Source of the DNA: Tubiluchus corallicola
Lineage: Eukaryota; Priapulida; Priapulimorpha; Priapulimorphida; Tubiluchidae
NCBI GenBank assembly: GCA_030141605.1
Contig: JAQGDQ010000039.1
Span: forward strand, 436,001-500,000
Length of the DNA stretch: 64,000 bases
Direction: 5' to 3'
A program made the position numbers and the translations under genes. The notes beneath the pieces were generated by a model. It did not search any database and was not told the origin of the DNA. It saw nothing but the letters and a program-made list of their open reading frames with translations. Shown piece by piece: positions 27,101 through 38,100 of this stretch; the first letter of the stretch is position 1, and each line of letters opens with the position of its first letter.

Positions 27101-30100
27101 ATGAAAAGTTTCAGAAAAACAGAAATAAAATAAAAGCGAAACACTTGTAACATACCTAAACAAGTATAAAGTTTACGTTAGAGTAAAACCTAAATTTTAC
27201 ATTTTAATACTCCAGAAACTGTTTGTGTCTAAATTTATTCTTGCATGCATTATCACAGTTAAATTTGAAGTGCTTCTGAGACTAACTGACAGATTAACAC
27301 ACCAGCTCAAAAAATTGCTGGGATCCATCTTTTATTTTCTGACATTAGACTAATCAACTCACAAGTTGCAGCGTTTACATGCTTGTCAAAAAATGTTACT
27401 CCAACATACTTGTCATACTCCACCACACCCAAAGACATGGAGACATGTGGAACAACTCTAGTACAGTATAATTAGATCACAGACCAACACGAAATTCAAG
27501 AACTTAAATATTGCATAAATGTACCTCATCAGACTCGTCCATTTTATATGTCATTTTATTCATCGAGTCGCCCATCATGTTAAAGAGTCGTTTGACACCA
27601 GCGCTACTGAGAGCTGACGTGCTTGTCGCCTTAGGCAATTCGGTTTCTAATTCCACAAACTGCTTGAAGTCTGTATCCACGCGTAAAACAGGATGAGCTG
27701 CTGTACGATTTAAATACCTGCAGGAAGAAATAAAGTCAAGCCACTGAACTGGAAGTTCCAAAAATGCATGCAAGAGTAAAATAAAAAAGCTACATATCAA
27801 TGTGCACCCTACACGTCAATTCATAGGAGCCTAATTTATTCTAGCTGAATGACTTCAGTGACAATTTCAAGGTGCCTTTGCCTTAAGATCAAAAGGTATG
27901 CCATTGTTTGCGACCTATCCCAGGTATCTATTCTTCAAGTTCGTGACACCCAGTATTGTAGTTTTTGAGATATCTGAAGTCACAGCAAAAACATGGGACT
28001 GCATTTCTATGTTTTCATGCATAAAAAATAAACAAGACATCGCTAGTCATTTTAATTGCAGAATCCTAAATGCAATTACTCTTCCGAACTTTTTACCTAC
28101 CCTTCGTTGCCATGGTGGATGTCCTTTGGTCAAAATAATTAAAAAACACCAGCAAATACCAAAGCAAAACCATTTGAATATTTCAACATCAACTGCTCAT
28201 TTTGTTAGCGTGCAATTAATCTAACTGTTAACAGAAATCACCCACAAACCTCAAAAGTTTGAAGCAAAACATTATATAGAAGTTAAAGGCATTATTGCAT
28301 AGAAACTACAATTTTAAACAGTTAAAGCTGTTTTTCTACCACATCATTCCAGCTAAAGAATACGTGAATGTGGTACCTTTCCAATGCGGCCCTACGTCTT
28401 TCAACAAACTCATCTTGAGCAAGAGTTGCATCCTCCTCTTTGGACATTTTAACTTTTGTCATGCCTGTTAAGAATAAATACATAACATATGAAGCGCACT
28501 CTCATAACTCATTACAAATGAATAATACAAATCACAACTGATTAAGAATGAATAACACATGAAGCATTCTCTCAGAATTATTTGAGAATGACCAACACAT
28601 GATGCATTCCCTCACAGCTGCATAACAATGAACAACACATGACGCATTTTCCCAAAGTTGTTTAACAATGAGTAACACATGAAGCATTCTCGCATAGTTG
28701 TTTAAGAGCGAAGAACACACGAAGCATTCTCTCACAGCTGATTAAGAATAAAAATACATGAAGCATTCTCTCACAGCTGTTTAAGAATGAAAAATACATG
28801 AAGCATTCTCTCGCAGAATCCTGTTTAAGAATGAAAACACAGAAAACCTTTTCTCACAACTGCTTAAAAACAAACAAAATGTGAAACGATCTCACACAGC
28901 TGATTAAATCTGAAGATCAGTTCATCAATGTCAGTCAATCAAACTGCAACAATACTTCAAACTGCTACATGTAATAAATCCTACAATCAGTTCATATAAA
29001 TTAGCAGAAATGTTAATTAAATAAACAAAAGGACATGGCACAATTCTGACAAGAAACAATATTTACTCTGCTGCTTATTAAAGCAGACCTTTTAAGTAGA
29101 TTTAATGTAGACATTTTAAATAATTGTTCTTTAAAATGACAATATTACTTGAAAACACAAATGGTTCAATAATAACTATAACTAAAAACAAAGGGTAAGG
29201 GCCACAGTATATATTTAAACAAAATTCCTGATATTATAATTAGTCAGTTTCAATCAAAATAGAAGCAAGAAAGTGTTCTTATATAAGCTGCTAAAATCTA
29301 GTAAAGTTAGCTAGAATTGAACAAGCTGATCTCATCAGCAACGTATGCTTAGAAGTATAACTATTAGTTTTACAAGGTGGAAATGTAGTTAAAAACACGT
29401 ACCAATAACGCTTTTTTCTGGTGCCGGTGGTACAATACGACCTAGCCTCATGTACTTGTATGCCAACTTTTCGTGTAAGCCCAGGAAATCACTAAATCGT
29501 CGGCTCACGCTTAGGTTCTTCTTTTTGTATTCCGGAATGTTGGTCTGAAATGAAGCATCAAATAATCAAACAAACTTTTTAGAAATAGAAATATTATTAA
29601 ACACATTTAGCAAATCGATGAACTCACATCTGAAGCTGATTCATGAATCTTGCTCTGCAATAGCAATATAACAGCATCTCAAAAAATTCCTCACCACTTT
29701 ACAAAAGACAAAACCACTATACAAGTCATTCCTTTTACTAAGATAGTATAATAACCTATTAAATCAACACCAGTATAATAGCTACTAGCCGAAAAGCGCT
29801 TTCTGTTAAACATGTCGTTCAAGTTGAAAGCTTGCAAAAGTATGGTATAGAACCAAATTTGTTCCATGAATACTTTTTTATATCATATTTTTCATGAAAG
29901 CTGTGAATGATTTCATTATATACCTTTGTTGATACTTTGTAAACCATGTAAGCACCCATACCATCACCGACTTTACTTGGATTGGACACGGAGATCTCCA
30001 TAAACAAATCATCGGAGCCCTCCTTCTCTTCCTAAAATAAAAACAAATCAGTTAAAAAGAAATGAAAGCAAATTAAACATTAACATTTATTACTGAAAAA

Positions 30101-32920
30101 TTAATTTATAGGTGTAAGGTCACAGTTGCTACAAAAACGGAAAAAGCTCCACTGCTATCACACTGCATAAAATGGTAATGCCATACAGTTCTTGACAAAA
30201 TATAGGTGCGCTGACTCTTGATATGAATAGAGACCAGAGCCGCGCCGTTTCAGCTGAGCTCCAGTCAGTTTATTTCTACAGTCGACCTAGCCGATAAGAA
30301 ACACAGCTTTATTCGTGCCAGCCGCTCATTGAAGGAGTCGAGCTAGCCGACATTTTTGTTGGCTGCGAAAATTTTCGCTCTTGCGATCAAGCCACTGGCA
30401 TAGCACTGTCTAGTTTTTTGCTGGATTACTGCTGTGTTTACCTGTCTTGAGATTTCTTTTATTTTAGAATTCTGCCTGCCCAATATCTACAATTGATGTA
30501 ATGGGCTTATGATGATGAAGAAATTACTAATTGAAATATGGCAACGCATTGCGGATTCGGAGTCAGATTGTGCGTGTGCTGACAGAGATACTAAACTTTA
30601 GAAATTTTTGAACGAGAAAGCAATCAATTCAAAATTAAAATACACAAGTAGGCAACTAGCTACACATTATAAAGTTTTACCTCTGGCGTTGACATCACGA
30701 CTGCTCTAGATGCAGCTACTGGAACGGCAGTTGGTTTATCTCCCTTTTCGTCTAAAGGTTCGGGTTCAATACTAGCGGCAGATTCAGCACCATTGACTTT
30801 TGGCGCCTCATCTTCCAGACTATTCAGATCCACTTCTTCACCTAATTAGTAATAAGTTTGTTATTAGAAGAGAAGATTCTAGCATGTTCAGCCTGCAAGA
30901 ATGCTAATTAATAAAATAACCACCATATTTTACAATTTAAAGTAAACATGGTGCAACAGAGACTACTAGCACTGTACTAACGGGACACTTGTTGCATTTT
31001 GATAATCAAATAATTTGATATGAATCTGATTTGATAATTGATTTACATGCCGTTTTCCTCTATTTTACAAAAAAACAGGCATACATGAAAACATGTTTGT
31101 GCTTGCGAGAAATCTGCATCCAAGCAGCGATGCCAGCACCCTAAGTTGCTGTACAAAGATAGTGCCACATTACTTGATTTTACCCCAACAACAGCTATAT
31201 TGTGAATTTTGTGGAGTTTTCAAAAAATAAGTTGAAAAAAGGTAACACAAGGGATATGCATCGCAGCAGAAAAAAAAATTGATGATTGCAAAAAAATGCC
31301 AAAATTGATTAACCGGTCCACCATTATAACAATGAGCAGCATTTTTCAAAAACACATTAATTTTCTTTGCAATTCAGCATTCTTGTAAGAGTAGGCTGTC
31401 GCATAATCACTACAAAACAATTCATATACGTAAGATTTTGAAACTGCACATGAAAATTCATTTTGCCTTTGAATCTTGTACATTTAAAATGTACATGAAT
31501 GGTTAAGGCAACAGTAAACCTTCATCAATAATTGTAATAAATATCCAAAATTCAAGATACTAGCCTCCAAAAAACTCATCAGGATCTAACTTTGCTGGTT
31601 GGCTTGGCTTAGCCGTTTCTTGCTCAGACGGTTCCTCGTGAACATCAATCGGTTTTTCTGGTGCACTTGCTTCCTCAACAGGTGTACTTTCCACTAAAGG
31701 AGGAACTGCATCATCCTATGCATATGAATAAAATGATCAATATCACACAAAGGTAATATAGTACTACTAAATACATTTACAATCCATTTGTGTCATTACA
31801 AATCTCCAAGGTCACAAACACAAGAAACACAAGTTCTCTTCCTTGTACGGCAGAGCCGAATTTTTCTGGTCATCCCATCACAAAATGCCACGCAATTTTC
31901 GCCAGGTGCTACGCCATTTTAATTTTACATTACAGTCACTGCTAATCAGTTTTTTGCAGAATTATTTGCTTATCAGAGTTTAATTTTACATGCTCAGTGT
32001 AAAGTTATCCGTTTTATTGTTTTGAGTTTATTTGTGCATAAAGTACGTCACTGGTAGTAGATTAGTAATTCAGTTGCCACATAATCTTGAACAAACTGTA
32101 CCTGATATGCCAAAACTACATAATGTATAGAGCACTGCTTACTTGCCTGCTGACATCGTGAAAAAATCACTAACTTGCTATTGTTAGTAATCCTATAAAC
32201 AGCATTTTATCTATACATATGAAAGAAAATGTTGGAAAATGCAGCTGATGACATAGTTGAAGAAAGCAAAGAAATGTACGAGTTAGCAAAAGTTGTCTAA
32301 ATCAGTTGCAATAGTGAAAAGTTCGGCTAAATATTTTAGGTAACACAGACTGATTTTGCATTTAAAAATTATTTTTGCTTAATACAAGTTAGTGAAATGG
32401 TTAGTTAGCTTTATTTTTTTAGCTATCAGAAAAGCTACCATTCCAGGTTTGAAGCTAGAGCAGCAAAATAATTGTCAAGAAAAAGGTACGGCCAAAAAGT
32501 CTATAGGCCCACAGGAACTGTAGATCTGCAGCTCCACAAGAGTCAACTGCGGAATTGGTCCACAATTCAACAGATCCATGGTTCAAGCATCTCTAGTAAG
32601 TATTTCGCTTAGCCTTTTCACCATGGTGGAACTGTTAAAGCTGCATTATGGGGTCCAATCCACTTTTGTCGTGGACGCCACACAAAAAGTGCAACCCACT
32701 TTTATCAACACATGCTGTGAACTGAAGCATCACACAGCGAATGTAAATCAGACCAGCGAGCTACTTTTAGATGTTTAGTAGTACTTACTTCATCATTGTT
32801 CGGCGAATTTTCTTCTAGTTTATTTGCCGCAGAAGCAAATAAGTCATCGTCATCTTCACTTTTTTCAATGCTTTCGTTTTCCGGCATTAATGGGGGCGGA
32901 TCTCTCGAGTCGGACTCCAT
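21109..32920 (-). CDS. snx2: Sorting nexin SNX1/SNX2 (PX-BAR, retromer-associated)
   Basis: Forms membrane tubules on endosomes and works with retromer in endosome-to-Golgi and endosome-to-surface sorting. Thirteen coding exons (transcript order): 32920-32789, 31715-31565, 30841-30681, 30031-29924, 29544-29403, 28464-28377, 27717-27525, 27096-27003, 25741-25536, 24660-24511, 23193-23173, 22667-22515, 21159-21109; 549 codons plus TGA, phases consistent. The acidic N-terminus has DDDDLF near residues 23-28, like the aDLF motifs that bind SNX27. The PX domain is about 155-285 with RRFSDF (199-204), PPAPEKS and RRAALER for phosphoinositide binding. The BAR domain runs to the C-terminus, which ends [13 protein letters not shown]. 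The usual animal length is about 520. One pro-orthologue of vertebrate SNX1 and SNX2 is likely; the C-terminal half looks closer to SNX2. Confidence 0.96.
23033..23115. repeat. Tandem repeat, 2.4 x 35 bp
   Basis: The unit CAGCAGAGACATCTGAGGCA... occurs at 23033 and 23068 with a partial third copy at 23103. It lies in the intron just downstream (transcript sense) of the microexon. Confidence 0.9.
23173..23193 (-). other. snx2: 21-nt microexon in the SNX1/2 BAR domain
   Basis: Seven codons, LRTEIRQ, between acceptor CATGCAG and donor GTAAGG, both phase 0. Flanking exons end KAEISE and start WENNVQKG. In vertebrate SNX1/2 as I remember them the E-W junction is direct, so these residues are an insertion. 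Skipping keeps the frame. Confidence 0.8.
23815..24364. mobile_element. Terminal-inverted-repeat element, possibly hAT
   Basis: The ends TAAGGTTGAGACGGTTA and TAACTGTCTCAACCTTA are inverted copies. The left subterminal part carries several TTAACCGTTT/AAACGGTTA-like words in both orientations. Flanking octamers TATTACAT and TGTCATAT agree at five of eight positions, all differences being transitions, so a decayed 8-bp duplication is possible. No transposase was recognised. It lies in an SNX1/2 intron. Confidence 0.65.
24742..25212. mobile_element. hAT-like non-autonomous element with intact target duplication
   Basis: The termini TAGGGACGTTAA and TTAACATCCCTA are inverted, and the element is flanked by the perfect 8-bp duplication ATTACACC (24734-24741 and 25213-25220). 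Eight-base duplications and TAGGG-type ends are hAT features. The 471-bp interior is rich in AACGATA words in both orientations and has no coding capacity. It sits in an SNX1/2 intron. Confidence 0.9.
26728..26870 (+). mobile_element. tRNA-derived SINE-like fragment
   Basis: A perfect box A (TGGCTCAGTAG, 26730-26740) and a near-consensus box B (GGTTCAAATTT, 26774-26784) stand 33 nt apart, followed by a non-tRNA body ending in an AT-rich tail. This is the layout of a tRNA-derived SINE. Only one copy was noticed, so family status is unproven. Confidence 0.5.
28483..28912. repeat. Minisatellite of about 38-bp units in an SNX1/2 intron
   Basis: About ten to eleven diverged units of the type CATGAAGCATTCTCTCACAG followed by CTGTTTAAGAATGAA. 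Units vary by substitutions and small indels; the last two are most worn. The minus-strand open frame here (repeated RMLHVL/NASCVV words) is only a translation of the repeat. Confidence 0.92.
30394..30518. repeat. Dispersed repeat, copy 1
   Basis: The stretch from CTGGCATAGCACTGTCTAG through CTGCCTGCCCAATAT to ATGATGATG matches 63643-63775 with scattered differences. It lies in an SNX1/2 intron next to a locally GC-richer block (30230-30390) that holds TCGACCTAGCCGA and TCGAGCTAGCCGA. Probably part of a larger mobile element of unknown type. Confidence 0.7.
31561..31564 (-). other. snx2: Non-canonical GC splice donor (SNX1/2 intron 2)
   Basis: Exon 31715-31565 ends TTTTTTGGAG and is followed by GCTAGT. 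The next exon at 30841 opens with GTGAAGAAG after ATTAG. Only the GC donor keeps the frame (FFGG then EEVDLNSL); the GT four bases on would create TAG at the junction. GC-AG introns are a known minority class. Confidence 0.75.
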
Positions 32921-33523
32921 TTTGCATTAAAAAATTTCCGCTTTTCTGAAATGCAGTTGAACGGCCAACATTTACAAAAAAGTACTAAATGGTTGGTAAA
33001 CGCATTACCCTGCCCGATTTTGATCTAGCAAAGCGCTAGTGAGCAAAGGAACTGCTACAAAATTTAATTTTACCAGCACAACTACCTAAAGAAAATATCA
33101 CGTACTCACTGCACACACTTTTGTGCTGTCGTCATCTAGTGGCCGATATTACAAATTCTTAGAACGGTAACACCATAGAGATCTGATTGAAGTATCACTT
33201 ATTTATTCTTTGAGATATTTTTTATATATACAATCGAATCAGGACCTAGATTTCAACTCATGTGATGGTCCCATCTCGTATTCATTCTAAATTTATTGAT
33301 GGATACTGCATTTACAGTATCAACTAAGAGTGAGTTCCACGGGTAAGTCACTTGAGAGGCAAAAAAGTTTCTAAACTCAAGAGAACACTGTTACTGTAAA
33401 ATGTGCATTTTATTTTGCAAATCTCCATTATATTAGCTGGAGGGTATGATTGAAAAGAGTAAAGTCTACAGAGATAAACATTGTGAGAAAGCACAGAAAA
33501 TGAAAGAGAGCTAGAGAGAGAGA

Positions 33524-33604
<81 letters not shown>

Positions 33605-35141
33605 TGGAGAAATCTTAACTAATTAGCTAAAGTGAGAAGAGAATATATAAAAGGTGAGAAGTAAAAAAATAATGATGCTATTGCTTGCCGAATAATGACG
33701 AATTAACTACTGCTAAACATTTAAAAATAACTCTTTAGTCTCATTTACATTCATTGCATTATTCTTTGCAGTGTAAGACAATCGCTGAGCAATCCAATGT
33801 GTTGACAAAAGTGGACCCCATACAACTTCATTTTTAACAGTCTCCAGCTTGGTGCAAGAACTAAGCAGTAAGTACGAATACTGTGAATGCCAGTCAAATA
33901 AATGCACAAAAACCATGTTAAATTAGAAAATTTGAAAAAATTTGCACAGCCACTGGGGCTTGAACACAAGACCTTCTGCTTTTCGGGCCTAGAAATTTAC
34001 TCTGTAATCTTTTATCAAAAGAGAACTTAGTGTATAATGTACATGCATGGTAATTGAGGAATCAAAATCTAATCAAAAGCAAAAATAAAGTATAAAACTT
34101 AATGAGAATCCAATGTGGTCTAAGGCATGTGCCTTGTAAAAATAGGGTCCCTGCAGGGTCCATATATCCAGGCTGTTACCCAAATTCATCACATTTCCTG
34201 TTTTTCAAGTTTGGTATATAATTAAAATTGCAGGATTGTTCTATTGTTTAATGACAACATCTCAATAAACATTTATGAAATTAGCATATCCCTTAGGCTT
34301 AGAGAGTAAACCTTACTCGAATTCCTAAAAGCTTCGTCGGCATGTATCTGTTTGTTCACAATTATATATGGGTCCATCTACAATCCTACAGGATGTGGCC
34401 ATGTTTCCTATTATACACTATAGTTTATGGGCATTTTATGACATGAAAAGGGGCTCTTAACTACATGATAATTAATTAAGGTTTGGCTCATCTAATGAAA
34501 TTGGTTAAAACGCTCTCCACTAGATCATACCTACTGGATATACATACCATTGTCTATCTCGCCGCTAAAATTATTAAGGTAAACTCCTTTTTCAGTCTCT
34601 TAAGGTCCACATTTAATAAATTATTATCTGTAAGACCATCAATTGCTTGGGCAATTTATTCTTAAAATGCAAACCATAAGGTGCAATCTTAATCCCCAAA
34701 CACTTGTGTGAAATAAATGACAAAGTGTTGTGATTTACATCATATTTTTGAAGACTTTTTTCAAGGTTCAAGACTGTTTATTAATAAATGTTATGTTACA
34801 AAATTTCGAGCTGAATAAGAGAGCATCTGATTTGCTTTTATAGTAACATTTTACTTAATAGTGGGCTAAAAATATATCTATGGTAAACTAATGTAATATA
34901 TTGTTAATTCTGCTTCCGTCTCATGTGTAGCAAAACTGGTGAATCCCGTTCTCAAGAACGTTTGCACATTTTGCGTTATACCTATTGGTTGCAGAGATTA
35001 TCCTGTGCTTTTGTTGCCGTGATAAAAACTACCTAAAAGTATTTTAAAATAATTTACAAATATGGCTTTCTGTTTACCCAGTACCGTAACTTAAGAACTG
35101 TAGTTCCAGAAATTAAATTAAATGTATTTTAGCAGTGTGCA
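32921..35141. promoter_or_regulatory. Shared upstream region of SNX1/2 and UBE2Q
   Basis: The two start codons face away from each other across 2.2 kb, so both promoters, or upstream exons, should be here. It contains a long GA microsatellite (33527-33601) and otherwise AT-rich sequence; no TATA box or CpG cluster could be fixed. An acceptor-like TTTCAG stands 25 nt before the SNX ATG, and TTTTAG 9 nt before the UBE2Q ATG. Confidence 0.55.
33527..33601. repeat. (GA)n microsatellite
   Basis: About 37 uninterrupted GA units preceded by interrupted GAGA sequence from about 33504, in the SNX/UBE2Q divergent region. GA tracts can bind GAGA-type factors and displace nucleosomes; whether this one does is unknown. 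Confidence 0.97.
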
Positions 35142-38100
35142 ATGGCTTGCCTAAACAGGTTGAAGCAAGAAATAAAAATCCTAGAGAGTCGTTTTCCATG
35201 TACTCATGAGAGATTTCGAGTAACTTCAGCTACAGTTGACGAGCTAAGTTGCCAGTTCGTTGGCAGAAACGAGGAACGTTATGATATTCATGCAAATATT
35301 ACTGTAAGTTTTTTGACTAGATAGTTTGTGTAATGTTTCTACCAAGTATGCCATTGTGATCATTTGTTCAATGTTTACCCAACTTGGTGAAAATTATAAG
35401 ATTAACCAGTTAACTTTAGAGTATTGGATAATTTATTCAATATAGTAACTTTTTGTGCAGTATGCGATAGTTTGTGTGAGATGCCAACAACTTTCATCCT
35501 ATGATGTTTTTGTATGTTGAACATTCTGGCAAATGTACATAATCTGTACCTTTGAATTCTTCCAATGTTTTGCTAACTCGTCTCTCAGCTGTTAACTGCA
35601 TACGGCAGTATCTTTTATTTACTTGTAAACCATTCTGAACTGCTATGTGTGAGCTTTGTACTTAAAACCAGTATTCTACGTCATGTTTGCAGGAGACTTA
35701 TCCGGAAACACCTCCACTTTGGTTCGCAGAAACAGATGATCCTCTAGTGACCACTACTGTTCAAGAACTGTGTGATGCACCAGGACATCGAAGACATGTA
35801 ACTATACTTGTCTAACATGTTATAAGAAATTATGACCTAAAGTCAACTTCTCTGATTAACTGCGATTGTCTGATTTAGTGACATCATTAGAGTTTTCTAA
35901 GAGGTAGAACACCGCACTTTAAAAACTGGTATCATTTGATGCATGCTTTAAAAATCTGCTTTGTAGGTTTAGTACGATACATATTTAAAAAGTGATTGTG
36001 AAAAAAGTAGCTTCTACATTTATAAAATTGATTAAATCCGAAAAGTGTGGTGTAAACATTATCAGTTAATTCATGGGCCAGCAGGCAGCTTCCTCTTTGG
36101 TGATGAACTTCCCTGCTGCTGGCCCTAGCACGCTAGTGAAGACCTAATATTGTTCTTAGGCTTTTTTGTGTTCTTTATGTAGTTTTTTACCCTTTGCTTT
36201 ATTTGTACTTTTGTGCCTAAATAAATAATATAATATAATTCATTACTGTTCTTATGTTAGTTGATTGATCAGGTGGAGCGATTAATAAGTATGCTATGCG
36301 AATTGCACAACCTTCCTGTGCCTGTAGAAATACACACTCTTCGTCATCAAGTTCCTTCTGAGGTAGGCTAAATAAATAGTACAAACTAATTTAAGAACAT
36401 TGTTATTTATATTTTACTGCATTTGCAAACACCCAACGCAGAATCGGCTACTTGGTTCAGTTTTATGAATATTTAGTTATTATAACAGTGATTTTTGTTG
36501 AAATAATACAGCAACTTTCACATTCAAGATTTCAAGTACCAGTCAGACTATTGTTCAGATTATTGCAGCCATTGAGAGCTCAAATGTTTACAATAAGTTT
36601 AAAACAGTAGAGTTCAAAACCATATATAGATGCCTTTCAAAGAGCTTGTGGTTTTGAAAGAACTGATACCTACTTGACATTGTTATCGTAACAGTGTTAC
36701 CATCAACATCTTATGTATTTTCATAAGTCTAAGCTAAATATTGCTGGTTATGAATGAGGAAGTTGGTACTGATGAAACTTAGTATTGAGAAATTGTTTTT
36801 CAATATTTAAGAACGATGTTGCATGGCAGCGTTAAAGTTAATGGTTGCTATTGAGTTTTCATAGAATGCCGCAAAGTATAACTTTTGTAATAGAACATTT
36901 GTGTGAAAGTCGCAAGGGCGCACTTACATTGCGCGCATCATTAATTCTTTTACCAGCTCTTTTTGCCTTAAGTAATTTTACTTTAGGCCAAGGTGTGATT
37001 CATTTGGGTGCTCTGCCTTGCTTAGAGGTTAGGCTACAAAAACAATATTTTATATAAAATTATTTGTAATTTTTATAGCATCCTTCAAACTTTTTACGTA
37101 TGCAAATACTTTAAAAATTAATGTTTTTACATACAGTTATTTCTATCTCTGCATCAAATAGTCTACCTGCTTGACTTGGTGTGGCACATTTTGATAAATT
37201 AATGGCTTTTAACTAGAGAAACTGTAAAAAATAATATGTTAGAGTGCAAGATGTTTGTCCAGTTTTGATGCCGAATAAGAGCTGTTTACAAACTTACAAA
37301 ACCTCTCCAAAGATTTGTTGCTCATTTTGCGCCAACTTGTTTATTAAATTTTGTAATCAGAATCATAACAAAAGTAAACTTAAATTAGACAGTTTTTGTA
37401 ATTGCTTGCAGATTATTGTTTATACCTCTTGCCGTAAAAAGCCTATGGCAGTGCCTATATTTTTCATTTTGTAATGTTTGTGAAAATTGTGATTAATCTC
37501 CAATTTTTAAATTTATTGATTTTTTACAGAAAGGGGATACAATGGAGGTGGAAAGTGATGATGATGAAGAAAATGATGTTGAGGATGACTTTCATTATGA
37601 AATGGAGGAAGAAGTATTGTAAGTTCAAAATGTTTTGTTATAAAATTCTCCATTGCTTAAACATTTGCGATTAGAAGTTCATTATTAATTGGTTATTTAG
37701 TTTTTTATGCTTATTTAAATTATGAATTATGATTAGAAATATTTTGCTTCATCTTAAAACTGTTACCACGGGGTCAGTAATGAAGCTTTTTAATAACTTT
37801 GACCCACAATCAAGTCTCACTTTTTCTTGCTGGTAGTCCTTTACTAAGTTGTGATCAGATCGTTATCGTATTTGGCGTGGTACAGCAATACATTGGTTAG
37901 TCTAACCATTTTAATTATTTTATTTAACACTAGGAATAGTGTGATAGATTTGTTTTTCCTGCCAAACTGCGCTCGTGTAAATCTTACCACCTGAGGCAAC
38001 CCTATCAGCATTTATTTGCTGTTTGCCTAAGGCAATTATTTCAAATAAATATATTGAAAAAAGTTTTTTAATTGTTACGGTTTGTGGTATGAGCTCATTA

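Noticed and set aside
27898-28224. 108-codon plus-strand open frame in an SNX1/2 intron
   Set aside because: No recognisable domain and it lies inside a well-supported intron on the other strand.
28532-28735. 67-codon minus-strand frame with repeating peptide words
   Set aside because: It is the translation of the 38-bp minisatellite.
33940-34020. Possible third tRNA-like relic on the minus strand
   Set aside because: A near-consensus box B (GTTCAAGCC) is present but no box A or paired arms could be drawn.
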